From Limnoperna fortunei (lineage: Eukaryota > Mollusca > Bivalvia > Mytilida > Modiolidae), in the NCBI GenBank assembly GCA_944474755.1, contig OX104112.1, positions 20,734,460 through 20,798,459 on the forward strand: DNA of 64,000 bases, written 5' to 3'. Below the pieces are notes generated by a model. The model saw nothing but the letters and a program-made list of their open reading frames with translations, made no database searches and was not told where the DNA came from. Position numbers and translations under genes: made by a program. Below are positions 23,683-34,629 of the stretch, piece by piece. Numbering within the stretch: position 1 is the first letter of the stretch; each line of letters opens with the position of its first letter.

Positions 23683-23938
23683 TTTAAAGAAAAAACGCAA
23701 CATCCTTAATGACAACAAACTTTGCCCAAATACAAAACATTTTACACAACAAATTCTCAAACAACAATTAAAAATATCAATGGATTTCAAGACCGGCAAT
23801 TTTCCACTGTTGACCGAAGAAGGAAAATGGGGATATGGACAATATGGATTAAAGCTGGAAACTGCTCCACCGCCATATACCAAAATTTACTTATACGGGG
23901 AGCGATCATTGGGTGATATCAATCTAAAATACAAACAG
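23683..23938 (+). CDS. unrecognised frame inside the long-TIR transposon
   Basis: An open frame of about 85 codons ending in a stop near 23936, with a possible internal start (MDFKTGNFPLLTEEGKW) at about 23782. The C-terminal part has varied, non-repetitive composition: Gly/Tyr-rich around GKWGYGQYGLKLE, then APPPYTKIYLYGERSLGDI. That looks more protein-like than anything else in the element. It could be a remnant of an element-encoded protein or a captured host exon; I do not recognise it. An overlapping frame of 64 codons at 23722 is less convincing. Confidence 0.35.
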
Positions 23939-24100
23939 TGATTGTATTTTCATTCTGGTCATCGCAAATGGAAATGAGAATGCTGTCTCTAACTCTATGA
24001 AAATTCATGTTTTACGTTAGTGATTGTATTTTCATTCTGGTCATCGCAAATGGAATTGAGAATGCTGTCTCTAACTCTATGAAAATTCATGTTTTACGTG
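23937..24100 (+). repeat. 82-bp tandem duplication inside the transposon
   Basis: GTGATTGTATTTTCATTCTG, GTCATCGCAAATGGAA and the following sequence up to ATTCATGTTTTACGT occur twice in direct order with one A/T difference seen (GAAATG versus GAATTG), so the duplication is recent relative to TIR divergence. Confidence 0.85.
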
Positions 24101-24143
24101 TTTATGGACAGGCGGAAAATATTATTAATATAAAAAACCTAAA

Positions 24144-24263
24144 GTACAACAAAAAGACAATGGGGTGGATTGCGGTTTATTTGCTATAGCTTTCGCCGTT
24201 TCCAATAAGGATAGTTCGTTTAACATCAAAATAAAAATTAGCAGATATCAACAATACCCATAG
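24144..24263 (+). pseudogene. Ulp1-like (C48) cysteine protease C-terminal fragment
   Basis: A 39-codon frame containing VQQKDNGVDCGLFAIAFAV and ending at a TAG. Q-x(3)-N-G-V-D-C-G-L-F-A-I-A is the oxyanion Gln and catalytic Cys block of Ulp1/SENP-like proteases, which occur in several eukaryotic DNA transposons. The upstream catalytic His and Asp blocks are missing, and a stop lies a few codons upstream in the same frame, so the copy is dead. It sits between long TIRs and probably derives from the autonomous relative of this element. Confidence 0.7.
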
Positions 24264-25079
24264 AGCTAGACTGCAAAGCTAAATGTCGACTACCAAATTT
24301 GTAAGATGATATATGGCAAGTTGCGCCATGTGTGGATATTGTTTTCCATTTGCGGTGTGACAGCCTGCTTGAACTTTCCTTCAACAACAGTTACCCGTTT
24401 CTTTGTCATTTCATGCATCAACAAGTGTTAAAATTTAAACATAAATTCACTAATTACACAGATCTGTTAAGTGTTTTAATTGTTTATACTTATTTTTTGC
24501 AATAGTTATGAAACCTAAACGTTGCTGTTTTTTCTTAGATTTACGCAAGACAAAGGCAAAAAGCTTTTTTGATCATCAGTTGCTATGTTTAAACAGAGAC
24601 ATATAATTACATGTAATTATGTCTCTGGTTTAAATATCAAACACAAGCTCTACCAACATATAAAATAAAAACTTATATGTAAAACTACAAACAAAATATA
24701 ACAGCTAGACTGACTTTTAAGGTAATAATCATAAATTTATAATTATATTAATATTATTATTATTATTATTATGTTATACTTATAAATATTCTGTAAATAC
24801 TCATGAGTTACCGGAACTGAGTTACCCCCCTTCCCATCTCGGCATACCCGAAATACCGACCTACAGGACAAAAAATTGCAATATTTTCATGAGTATACGT
24901 TTTATTACGTGTTTACTTAAATGTAATAATTCAATATCAGAAGCTTATCATATTTGTCAAATATTTTGTGAAAAATTTTATCAAATAACTAAGTAATTCA
25001 TTAAAGTCGATTTCTGTCTCGGGGATTTTGTCTCGGGTTTGGGTTCGGGCTACCCGAAATACTGACCACCGTTTTAGCA

Positions 25080-25618
25080 TCACCTCGAATTACCTCCCAT
25101 TTTAAAACTGTCCATATCCTGTAAACCAAAAACAAACGAGTGGAACTGAAAAACCAAGTGAATTATTGCTTTTTGTACAAATTTGATCATCATTCATGTG
25201 GACTCCCAACATTTAAACCAATCGCCCAGCCTTTACACAAACATTATCCCAATGTAAGAAACACAATTAGTGAAGATCGCTTGGCTTTGGCATTGCTCTC
25301 CTTACACCGATTGAACTTCAATTTGAAGACGTCAAAAAGGTTGTTACCAAAAATGTGAAATAATTTGTGAGGGTGAACAGATCATCATATGAATAAGTAA
25401 GTGACAAGCTTAGAAAAACAAAGAAACCCAGATGGAACTAGAAAGTTGTGCTAAGTGAATGGCTATTGTGCAATCAAAATCCAGTCTCTGGCATTAGTCC
25501 GAGAATCCTCTGCCGTCCAACGCTTTTTTTATTTTTATTTTTTTTTGCGTGGGACGTCAGAGAGCTCTCCATAAGCAAAACAGTGGATTTTGCGACACCG
25601 GTCTGGGTCGGCACATTT
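25080..25618. other. intergenic DNA, no supported gene
   Basis: Two short frames (25140-25358, 25448-25681) have no recognisable domain; the second runs into the fold-back element. Confidence 0.4.
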
Positions 25619-25949
25619 CATCGTGTCAGATTTAATAAAACATTTTCATCCAGTTACTCTATATATAATTCGTTTCTTTAGATATTTTTCTCTAGGAATA
25701 TAATCATCTTACCTTCAATCAAGCTGATTTAAGTCCATTTCTAAGCTCATTTCCATCGATACCCTTACATTCCTGCATTTCACTTTCATTTTGAAAAAAA
25801 AGTCATGTGACAACAATGTGACTTAAATCCAGTGCTTAAATTAGCTTGATTGGATGTATGATGATTATATTCCTAGAGAAAAATATCCAAAGAAATGAAT
25901 TATTTATAGATTAACTGGATGAAAATGTTTTATTAAATCTGACACGATG
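25619..25949. mobile_element. 331-bp fold-back (long inverted repeat) element
   Basis: The left arm begins CATCGTGTCAGATTTAATAA and the right arm ends with its complement (TTATTAAATCTGACACGATG). Pairing continues through AGGAATATAATCATC and, more weakly, into CAATCAAGCTGATTTAAG, leaving a loop of under 100 bp. TTT flanks both sides. No open frame. Confidence 0.75.
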
Positions 25950-26511
25950 TTTACCTAGTTATGGTCTACAACAGTTTATTGAGAAAAAAAATAGGCAAAT
26001 TATCTCCCTTTATAAAAGTAAAAAAGAAAGAATATTTATGAATTGTTATGACTTTATGTAACTATAAACTTCACAATATGTTTATTTGTTTATATGTTTA
26101 TAAGATCAATATTTTATTGAAAAAAAATGAAAAAAGGGGCATTTTTGCTGTATGCTCACATATACCTGAAATCATTTGCCCAGCAATTTCATGCCATCAA
26201 TTAATAACACTATTACGGTACTATAAGATAGAACCAGTGACATGAGAAAATATTCACTGAAGCACATCCTACTGGATTTTGAATGTGTGCATATTTTGGC
26301 TTTTTCTAGATATGGGTTTTATAGGATTATCTCCCCTTATTTCCTCATTTTGTCCGAAAACATAATTGTGTCTTTTTCATTAAAAGATAAAATACAGTTG
26401 TACATTATTGTAGACATAATATGTTTTCTTTGTGATTAGTTGTCTAAGTTGAAAATTTTAGCTGTTGAAAATGTGATATTTTAATGAAAAAAAAGTGTAA
26501 AAAGCAAGAAA
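25950..26511. other. AT-rich intergenic DNA, no feature seen
   Basis: No supported gene. Confidence 0.4.
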
Positions 26512-26691
26512 ACTGGTTCCCCGTACTTAAAAGGCCATTGCAAAAAAAAAAAAAAACTGTTTGGATACCAGAGGAGATATTTTGTGAAAAAACATCTTTT
26601 GTAGTGTCCATTCATCACACACAAATTATTAAACTTGGTTGACCCCCCTTATGGACAGTTTTGCATGGTTTTCTCAGAGACTGGGTGTTAA
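26512..26691 (+). repeat. repeat family C, copy ending CTGGGTGTTAA
   Basis: Runs from CTGGTTCCCCGTACTTAAAA to TTGCATGGTTTTCTCAGAGA then CTGGGTGTTAA. A diverged copy lies at 30415-30593 and an inverted terminus at 22393. Confidence 0.5.
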
Positions 26692-27470
26692 TATTAAATT
26701 TGGGCTATTGTTTATACACTGTATCCCAAAATTTTGTTTTGTTGGCCTCATACCTTCAAGAAGAATTAAACATCTGAAAGAAAGTTAAAATCAAGGTTTT
26801 TTCTTTAAATTAATGGTTTACATTCACTAATACTAAATATATGAATATTTAACGAAAAAATTCAGGTCTTCTTACTACTTTATGTAACATATTGACAGCA
26901 AAAATGCCAAGGTTACATGAAGGTCATACTCATCTTGACTGTTAGCCAAGCTAAGAATATTTGTTTAAATGTTCCTGGAATGATTATATGTCATTGTGCA
27001 ATCTGATTTGTGTAATAATTGATGCTGTGTCAACATGGTCAATTTTATTATTAACTTTAAAAAAAAATATTATTTTTTAGAGTTTTTGAGAAAAAATAGC
27101 AACATTTCGCCACTTTTGTGTCTCTGGCTAAGATAAAAAAAAACGAGTGCCCACTGATTTTATTCTCTTATTAGTTTGTACCATGCCTTAACCCTGTAAT
27201 AACATTTAATTATATTAATTATCACCATTGGATTAGAAACTATAATAGTTTTTTAAAATGTGATATTTTTGTTTTCTTCCATTGGGCAAAAGGGACATGA
27301 TTATCTCCCCTTGGCACAGCATCTTAAAATTGTAGCATTTTAATGAAAATGTGTGTAATGTTAACTTGACAACCATATTTACACATAATAAAAAGAAATT
27401 GTTTTAAATATGTATAGTGTTGATTTTATTTACAACTAAACTTAGTGAAAAAATCACAAAAAATGCTTTT
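26692..27470. other. AT-rich intergenic DNA, no feature seen
   Basis: No gene or repeat recognised. Confidence 0.45.
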
Positions 27471-30405
27471 TAGCTCACCTGGACCGAACAGGTGAGCTTT
27501 TGCTATCACTTGGCGTCCGTCGTCCGTCGTAAACTTTTTCAAAAATCTTCTCCTCTGAAACCACTCGGCCAATTTTTTTCAAACTTGGCCACAATCATCC
27601 TTAGGATTCCTAGTTTCAATTTTGTACCCAGGGTGTTGATCAACAGACAAATATGGCCGCTGTTACTAAAAATAGAACATGGGGGTCAACACAGGTTTTT
27701 GATCATTATCTAAAAAACTATTATAGCTATAGAGAAAACCGTTACTTCAAATTGATCAGCACATTAAGGTCTACAATAGTTGCTATTAGTGCGAAGTTGT
27801 GTATTGGCGTCTTGTAGGAGTTATTGCCCTTTTTTGGCGATTTTTTTGACAAAATGTTTGGTATTTACAATATAACCTGAAAACTATACGAGGTAGAGTG
27901 AAACTGTAAATGGCAAAAATGATCAGCAATAAAAGCCCTACAATTCACTTGATTGGTCTGTAATTGTCAGATGACTCCTTATATCAGTTATTGCCCTTAA
28001 ATGGTAATTTTTTATGAAATTATCCGTTTTTGTCCTGTAACTTAAAAACTGTAACAGCTAGAGTGAAACTGTTAATAGCAAAAATTATCAACAATACAAG
28101 CCCTACAAATTAGTATTTAAGTCTGAAATTGTCAGATGACTCCTTATAGGAGTTTTTGCCCTTAAATTGCAATTTTTTATGAAATTTTCCGTTTTTGTCC
28201 TGTAACTTAAAAACCATAACAGCTAGAGTGAAATAATAAAATGCAAAAATGATCAGCAAAAAAAAGCCCTACAATTCATTTAATTGGTCTGAAATTGTCA
28301 GATGACTCCTTATAGGGGTTATTGCCCTTAAATGATGATTTTTATGAAATTTTCCATTTTTGTCCTGTATTAACTTGAAAACTATAGTAGCTAGATTAAA
28401 ACTGTAAATTGCACAAATGATCAGCAATAGAAGCCCTACAAATGATTGCTTAGTCCAAAATTGCAAGATGACTCTTTAAAGGAGTTATTGCCCTTTCATT
28501 ATGAATTTGGACTAATGAACAGTTTTTAGCTCACCTGACCCAAAGGGTCATGTGAGCTATTGTTATCTCTTTGCGTCCGTCGTCGGTGTCGGCGTCTGTA
28601 AACTTTTTACATTTTAATCTTCTTCTCTGAAACCACATGGCCAATTGAAACCAAACTTGGCCATAATGTTCATTGGATGGACCTTTACAAAGTTTGTGTT
28701 TTTTATTTTGATTGGTAAACCAATATGGCCGCCACCTCAAGACTTAATTTAACATAGGACCCTATGGGAAAAAAGTTAAAAAGAGCTTCTTCTCTGAAAC
28801 CGTTTAACCAATCAAAACAAAACTTACTAGCAATATTGTTTAGATGGTCCTCTATAAAGTTTGTGTTTTAGATGGGAATCGGAAATTCAAAATGGCCGCC
28901 ACTGCAGGACTTAGTTTAACATAGAACCCTATGGGAAAAAGTTTAAAAGGCTTCTTTTCTGAAACCGGCCAACCAATGGAAACAAAACTTACTAGCAATT
29001 TTGTTTGGATGGTCCTCTATAAAGTTAATGTTTTTTATCCAAATCTGATATTCAAAATGGCCGCCACCGCAGGACTTAGTTTAACATTGGACCCTATGGG
29101 GAAAAGGTTAAAAAGGGCTTCTTCTCTGAAACTGGTTAACCAATCAAAACAAAACTTACTAGCAATATTGTTTGGATGGTCCTTTATAAAGTTTATGATT
29201 TTTATGCCAACTGGAAATTCAAAATGGCCGCTACCGCAGGACTTAGTTTAACATAGGACCCTATGGGAAAAAGTTTTTAAAGGCTTCTTCTCTGAAACCG
29301 GTTAATCAATGGAAACAAAAACTTACTAGCAATATTGTTTGGATTGTCCTCTATAAAGTTTATGATTTTTATGGCAATTGGAAATTCAAAATGGCCCCTA
29401 CCGCAGGACTTAGTTTAACATACGACCCTATAGGAAAAAGTTTGAAAGGCTTCTTTTCTGAAACCGGCCAACCAATGGAAACAAAACTTACTAGCAATAT
29501 TGTTTGGATGGTCCTCTATAAAGTTAATGTTTTTTATCCCAATCTGATATTCAAAATGGCCGCTACCGCAGGACTTAGTTTAACATAGGACCCTGTGGGA
29601 AAAAGTTTTTAAAGGCTTCTTCTCTGAAACCGGTTAACCAATGGAAACAAAAACTTACTAGCAATATTGTTTGGATGGTCCTTTATAAAGTTTATGATTT
29701 TTATGCCAACTGGAAATTCAAAATGGCCGCTACCACAAGACTTAGTTTAACATAGGACCCTATGGGAAAAAGTTTTAAAAGGCTTCTTCTCTGAAACCGG
29801 TTAATCAATGGAAACAAAAACTTACTAGCAATATTGTTTGGATGGTCCTTTATAAAGTTTATGTTTTTTATGGCAATTGGAAATTCAAAATGGCCACCTC
29901 CCCCGCAGGACTTAGTTTAACATAGGACCCTATGGGCAAATAAAAAAAATCTTCTGTATACAACTGGTTAACCAATGAAACAAAGCTTTCTAGTAATATT
30001 GTTTGGATGGTCCTATTTAAAGTTTATTGAAAATTACAGGACTTACTTTAACATCAGGGAAATGCCATCTTCATTGCCTATAAAATCAGGTGAGCGATAC
30101 AGGCTCTTAAGAGCCTCTGGTTTAATTATAAATTAGACTCTTACACACCTATTAGTAGAGTAAAACTGTAAATTTCTAAAGTACCCTAAAGGACAATGCC
30201 TAAAAATAATTTAATTTTCAGAAATTGTCGATGGCACCTTATAGGAGTTATTGTATTTAACAAATTTTTTGAAGAAATGTTTAGTTTTTGCACAGTAACT
30301 TAAAAGCTGTAACAACTAGACTGAAGCTGTTAATTTCAAAAATTTAATATAGTTTAAGTCATTTGGATTCCAGGTGAGCGATTACAGGCTCCTGGGAGCC
30401 TCTAG
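27471..30405 (+). mobile_element. family A element A3, split by nested element A4
   Basis: Left end TAGCTCACCTGGACCGAACA then GGTGAGC; CGTCCGTCGTCCGTCGT follows. Cores of about 130 bp (CAGATGACTCCTTATAGGAG, TTATTGCCCTTAAAT) repeat four or five times up to 28526. They resume at 30121 and end at CAGGTGAGCGATTACAGGCT then CCTGGGAGCCTCTAG. Removing 28527-30120 restores one element with an intact 3' hairpin. Confidence 0.72.
28527..30120 (+). mobile_element. family A element A4, complete, nested in A3
   Basis: Left end TAGCTCACCTGACCCAAAGG then GTCATGTGAGC. About eight cores of 165-168 bp follow (ACTTACTAGCAATATTGTTT, GGATGGTCCTCTATAAAGTT, AAATTCAAAATGGCCGC, CAGGACTTAGTTTAACAT). The right end is CAGGTGAGCGATACAGGCTC then TTAAGAGCCTCTGG. 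T residues flank both ends. Core-derived frames (28931-29251, 29391-29588) are by-products of the period being close to a multiple of 3. Confidence 0.78.
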
Positions 30406-30414
30406 TTCTGAGCT

Positions 30415-30593
30415 GATAAACTGGTTCCCGGATTTAAAAGTAGCCTTGCTCCTTACAGAGAGTAGGTTCAGTTGAAATATTTTGGATAAAGTCTTATATC
30501 AGTAAGACTTACAAGTTCACAAAGTTTCATGCATATTTGAAACACCCCCTTGTGGCTCATATTGCATGGTTTTATGATGGATTGGGTGTTAAC
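30415..30593 (+). repeat. repeat family C, diverged copy
   Basis: CTGGTTCCCGGATTTAAAAG to ATTGCATGGTTTTATGATGG then ATTGGGTGTTAA; compare 26512-26691. Confidence 0.45.
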
Positions 30594-30599
30594 AAAAAT

Positions 30600-31599
30600 C
30601 TGCTACTCGTAAACCAATAAAAGTACTGCTTTGAAAATTTTCACACATCTTTAGGATGTCCTCTACCAAAATTGCGCAAAGCATGACAGCTGACTACCAA
30701 CATGGCTATTGGTTTTAAATTGAACAAGGGTGGGAGTATAGGGGGTGGGGGAGGGGGGGGGGGTCAAGATAGTTTTTGGCTTATACCTCAAAAAGTATAA
30801 CAAATACAGGAAATCTGAAGTCGCTCACACAGTGCCTCCATCTCCAGCATCAAAAACTCTACAAGATCCTCAAAGGAGGTAAGGATGCTTTAGAGGAGTA
30901 ATTTCCCTAAATTGGTCAAAAGACCATACTGGGAGGGCTCGACCCACATAGAAGCCCAGAATGTCCCTGGGTGGCAGATAGTGGAGACCCTCTCATTGGG
31001 GGGGAGGGCGGTGGGTATCAGGTCATAATGCGGTAAGCCTGGCGGCGGACCGTAGTTGGTAACGTGTTTGGAAAGTGCCACACTCCTTGCACAATAAAGA
31101 CCTCTTTTGTAGATTAGTACACTTATAGCTGCTGCCAAAAAAAGCTAAATTCTCCGAACCTACCCAATACTCCATACTTTACCAATGGGAGTCAAAATTT
31201 TGTTCCCCATGTCCCATCCCACCCCTTTTTCCATTGATTTATTGTTAACTTATTCCTGTCCTGAATATAGCTGAAATACTGCTCGCTGGACATAAAGCAA
31301 ACAATCAATCAATCAATCAATCAATTAAAATGTCAAATTGTCATTTTCCTCAATATCTTAAAAACTGTAAGGGCTAGAGAAAGTCTTTTCCATTCAAAAT
31401 TATTTAGCTCTTCAATATCTGCAAAAATAATTACTGGTGCATATGTGTTGGAAAACTCTTTTTAGGAGTTATTCCCTTTAACGTCAAAATTAATGCTTTT
31501 TCCAGAAGTATAGGACAATTCCTTATAGGAAAGAAAGCTAGGTAAAAAGGAAGTATTGTCAGGTTCAGGTGAGCTCTATAGGCTCCTGGGAGCCTCTAG
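30600..31599 (+). mobile_element. family A element A5, 5'-truncated, carrying a SINE-B
   Basis: Begins inside a core (TTTAGGATGTCCTCTACCAA, shared with A1), contains a long G tract (30738-30766), is interrupted by SINE-B copy 2, and resumes at 31338. It ends CAGGTGAGCTCTATAGGCTC then CTGGGAGCCTCTAG. Confidence 0.65.
30915..31337 (+). mobile_element. SINE-B copy 2
   Basis: Element 30921-31331, about 410 bp, flanked by GTCAAA. It shares GACCATACTGGGAG, GGTAACGTGTTTGGAAAGTG, TCCCATCCCACCCCTTTTTC and TGAAATACTGCTCGCTGGAC then CAATCAATCAATCAATCAA with copy 1. It inserted into family A element A5, so it is younger than A5. Confidence 0.82.
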
Positions 31600-32337
31600 T
31601 CTTCTTGTTATGAGGAATACATCCCTTTATAAATCCAAATTTATTTTGCTTTTGAACATCATCTTATTTTTAGGAATATTTGTTGATTTAAAATAGAAAA
31701 AGTTGGCATTGTTGTGAATGTGAAGTTTTAACATGTTTCAGTCTTTGTAATTTTCTTCTTTACAACAGAACTTGATAAGATATTTCAGCTTAATTGTCCT
31801 AGGGCATCATCAATAAGGAACAGTTATATAAACAAGGCCCCTATGAGGTTACATATAATACAAGCTTAAACAAACTATTTTGTTAAATTACATTCAGAAG
31901 ATGTTTCATTCATCTTGGAATCACAAATTTATCATTACATGTATAATGTATATTCCCAATTTTGGTTTCTTAATGGAAAACGGGTGTTTTGTTGGGGGGG
32001 GAGACATTTTGGTAGGGGGCATTTTTACCTGCACCCCATAAAGCAGCACCATTGATAAAGTAAAAATCTTATTAATATACTTGTCAGAAGTTATTTGTTT
32101 TTTGTGTCAACATCTCTATTTTAAATGCTTGTTTTTGCTTTGTTGTCATTTGAAGATCTACTAATGGGATCATGCACATAGAACAAGCTATGTAAAATTC
32201 TCAAAATACAAAGAAAATATATTCCATGGATTGAAAACGAATCTGGTGTGGAAACGTCATATACATTTATGAGCTAGTTTTATATATTTTATACCATTAT
32301 AAATATAGTTAAGTTTTCATACTTACTGTGATGTTTT
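31600..32337. other. AT-rich intergenic DNA, no feature seen
   Basis: No gene recognised; a G-rich tract lies at about 31993-32020. Confidence 0.45.
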
Positions 32338-33932
32338 TAGCTCACATGACCCAAAGGGTCATGTGAGCTATTGTTATCACTTTGCGTCCGTCGGCGTCGT
32401 CGGCGTCTGTAAACTTTTTACATTTTAATCTTCTTCTCTGAAACCACTTGGCCAATTGAAACCAAACTTGGCCATAATGTTCATTGGATGGACCTTTACA
32501 AAGTTTGTGTTTTTTATTTTGATTGGTAAACCAATATGGCCGCCACCTCAAGACAGTTTAACATAGGACCCTATGGGAAAAAAGTTAAAAAGAGCTTCTT
32601 CTCTGAAACCGTTTAACCAATCAAAACAAAACTTACTAGCAATATTGTTTAGATGGTCCTCTATAAAGTTTGTGTTTTTGATGGGAATTGGAAATTCAAA
32701 ATGGCGGCCACCGCAGGACTTAGTTTAACATAGAACCCTATGGGAAAAAGTTTTAAAAGGCTTCTTCTCTGAAACCGGTTAATCAATGGAAACAAAAACT
32801 TACTAGCAATATTGTTTGGATGGTCCTCTATAAAGTTTGTGTTTTTTATGGCAATTGGAAATTCAAAATGGCTGCCAACGCAGGACTTAATTTAACATAG
32901 GACCCTATGGGAAAAAGTTTGAAAGGCTTCTTTTCTGAAACCGGTCAACCAATGGAAAGAAAACTTACTAGCAATATTGTTTGGATGGTCCTCTATAAAG
33001 TTAATGTTTTTTTATCCCAATCGGAAATTCAAAATGGCTGCCACCGCAGGACTTGGTTTAACATTCGACCCTATGAGAAAAAAGTTTAAAAGGGCTTCTT
33101 CTCTGAAACCGTTTAACCAATCAAAACAAAACTTACTAGCAATACTGTTTGGATGGTCCTCTATAAAGTTTGTGTTTTTTATGGCAATTGGAAATTCAAA
33201 ATGGCTGCCAACGCAGGACTTAGTTTAACATAGGACCCTATAGGAAAAAGTTTTTAAAGGCTTTTTCTCTGAAACCGGTTAATCAATGGAAACAAAAACT
33301 TACTAGCAATATTGTTTGGATGGTCCTCTATAAAGTTTATGTTTTTTATGGCAATTGGAAATTCAAAATGGCCACTACCGCAGGACTTAGTTTAACATGG
33401 GACCCTATAGGAAAAAAGTTTTTAAAGGCTTTTTCTCTGAAACCGGTTAATCAATGGAAACAAAAACTTTTTAGCAATATTGTTTGGATGGTCCTCCATA
33501 AAGTTTATGTTTTTTATGGTAATTGGAAATTCAAAATGGCCGCTACCGCAGGACTTAGTTTAACATAGGACCCTATGGAAAAAAGCTTTTAAAGGCTTTT
33601 TCTCTTAAACCGGTTAATCAATGGAAACAAAAACTTACTAGCAATATTGTTTGGATGGTCCTTTATAAAGTTTATGTTTTTTATGGCAATTGGAAATTCA
33701 AAATGGCCGCCACCGCCGCAGGACTTAGTTCAACATAGGACCCAATGGCAAATAAAAAAAATCTTCTCTATACAACGGGTTAACCAATGAAACAAAGCTT
33801 TCTAGTAATATTGTTTGGATGGTCCTATTTAAAGTTTATTGAAAATTACAGGACTTACTTTAACATCAGGGAAATGCCATCTTCATTGCCTATAAAATCA
33901 GGTGTGCGATACAGGCTCTTAAGAGCCTCTGG
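32338..33932 (+). mobile_element. family A element A6, complete
   Basis: Same structure as A4. The left end has one substitution (TAGCTCACATGACCC); about eight cores of 165-168 bp; the right end is CAGGTGTGCGATACAGGCTC then TTAAGAGCCTCTGG. A6 and A4 share very similar first cores, so they come from one subfamily. Confidence 0.78.
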
Positions 33933-34629
33933 TTATAATTGTTTTCCACGCCTTGTTTTCTGACAGGTCTTTAAATAATGTATGTAGTCTATTCATACCT
34001 GCCCGACTTCATCATCGGTCATACTCAGGCTTTCCACAGGACGTTCAAATTAAAATTTATTTGCACATATTCATGAATTTTTTTTAAATCTTTGTTTAAC
34101 ATGGGTACACGAAGACAAACTATTTCAAATTTGTCAATTAGCTCATCTAGGCATGACATTGGAACTGAAAAAAATGAGATATTTACCTTTAGTAAGTCAG
34201 GACTAGTCCATTTGTTTTCCAGAAGGTATTAAAGAACTATTAGTCTTTGTCCGAGTCATCTGTTTATCTTTTACGTTTTGAGGCTTTCGATGACATTTTG
34301 AAAAAAAAGCCAGCATGCAGACAGCTGGTCGAGAAAACAATTAATTGGGCTTATTTTTATTATAACATAGTCAGTTTACAAAAAATTTCAACAATGCATT
34401 AGGAACAGCATTTGGTGGTCTGACAGTATCCTACCACTTCCAAACTATACCCAAAAATTTGAAAGCATCCATATCTCCAGGGATGAAGTCAGAGAGACTC
34501 TGAAAACCCGAAATTTGCACTTTTCCACCATACCAAATTAAAGATAATCCATCCTATTTTGTCTAATGTTTTTAATTTTTTTTTCAGATCCTTCTCTTCA
34601 ATAAGTTGTACCAAAACAAGAAAAAAAGG
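33933..34629. other. AT-rich intergenic DNA, no feature seen
   Basis: No gene or repeat recognised. Confidence 0.45.

Larger units (their letters stand above)
23141..25079. mobile_element. complete 1.9-kb long-TIR DNA transposon with 9-bp TSD (Mutator-like candidate)
   Basis: Element 23150-25070 (1921 bp), flanked by the perfect duplication GTTTTAGCA at 23141-23149 and 25071-25079. Terminal inverted repeats of about 265 bp at roughly 80% identity run from GGTGGCCGGTATTTCGGGTA inward to GGTCGGTATTTCAGGTATGC on the left; the right side mirrors this. The terminal motif GGTATTTCGGGTA recurs at the inner edge of each TIR. The interior (23400-24800) holds a Ulp1-type protease relic (24144-24263), an unrecognised frame (23683-23935) and an 82-bp tandem duplication (23937-24100). 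A 9-bp duplication with long TIRs best fits Mutator-like elements; no transposase was found, so it is non-autonomous. Confidence 0.85.

Noticed and set aside
23423..23683. 86-residue minus-strand frame in the long-TIR transposon ending in an Asn run
   Set aside because: The Asn run is an ATT microsatellite, and the rest has no recognisable features.
28931..29588. Plus-strand frames MGKSLKGFFSETGQP and related (28931-29251, 29391-29588, 32907-33568)
   Set aside because: They are translations of the 165-168-bp cores of family A elements; spacing near a multiple of 3 keeps frames open by chance.
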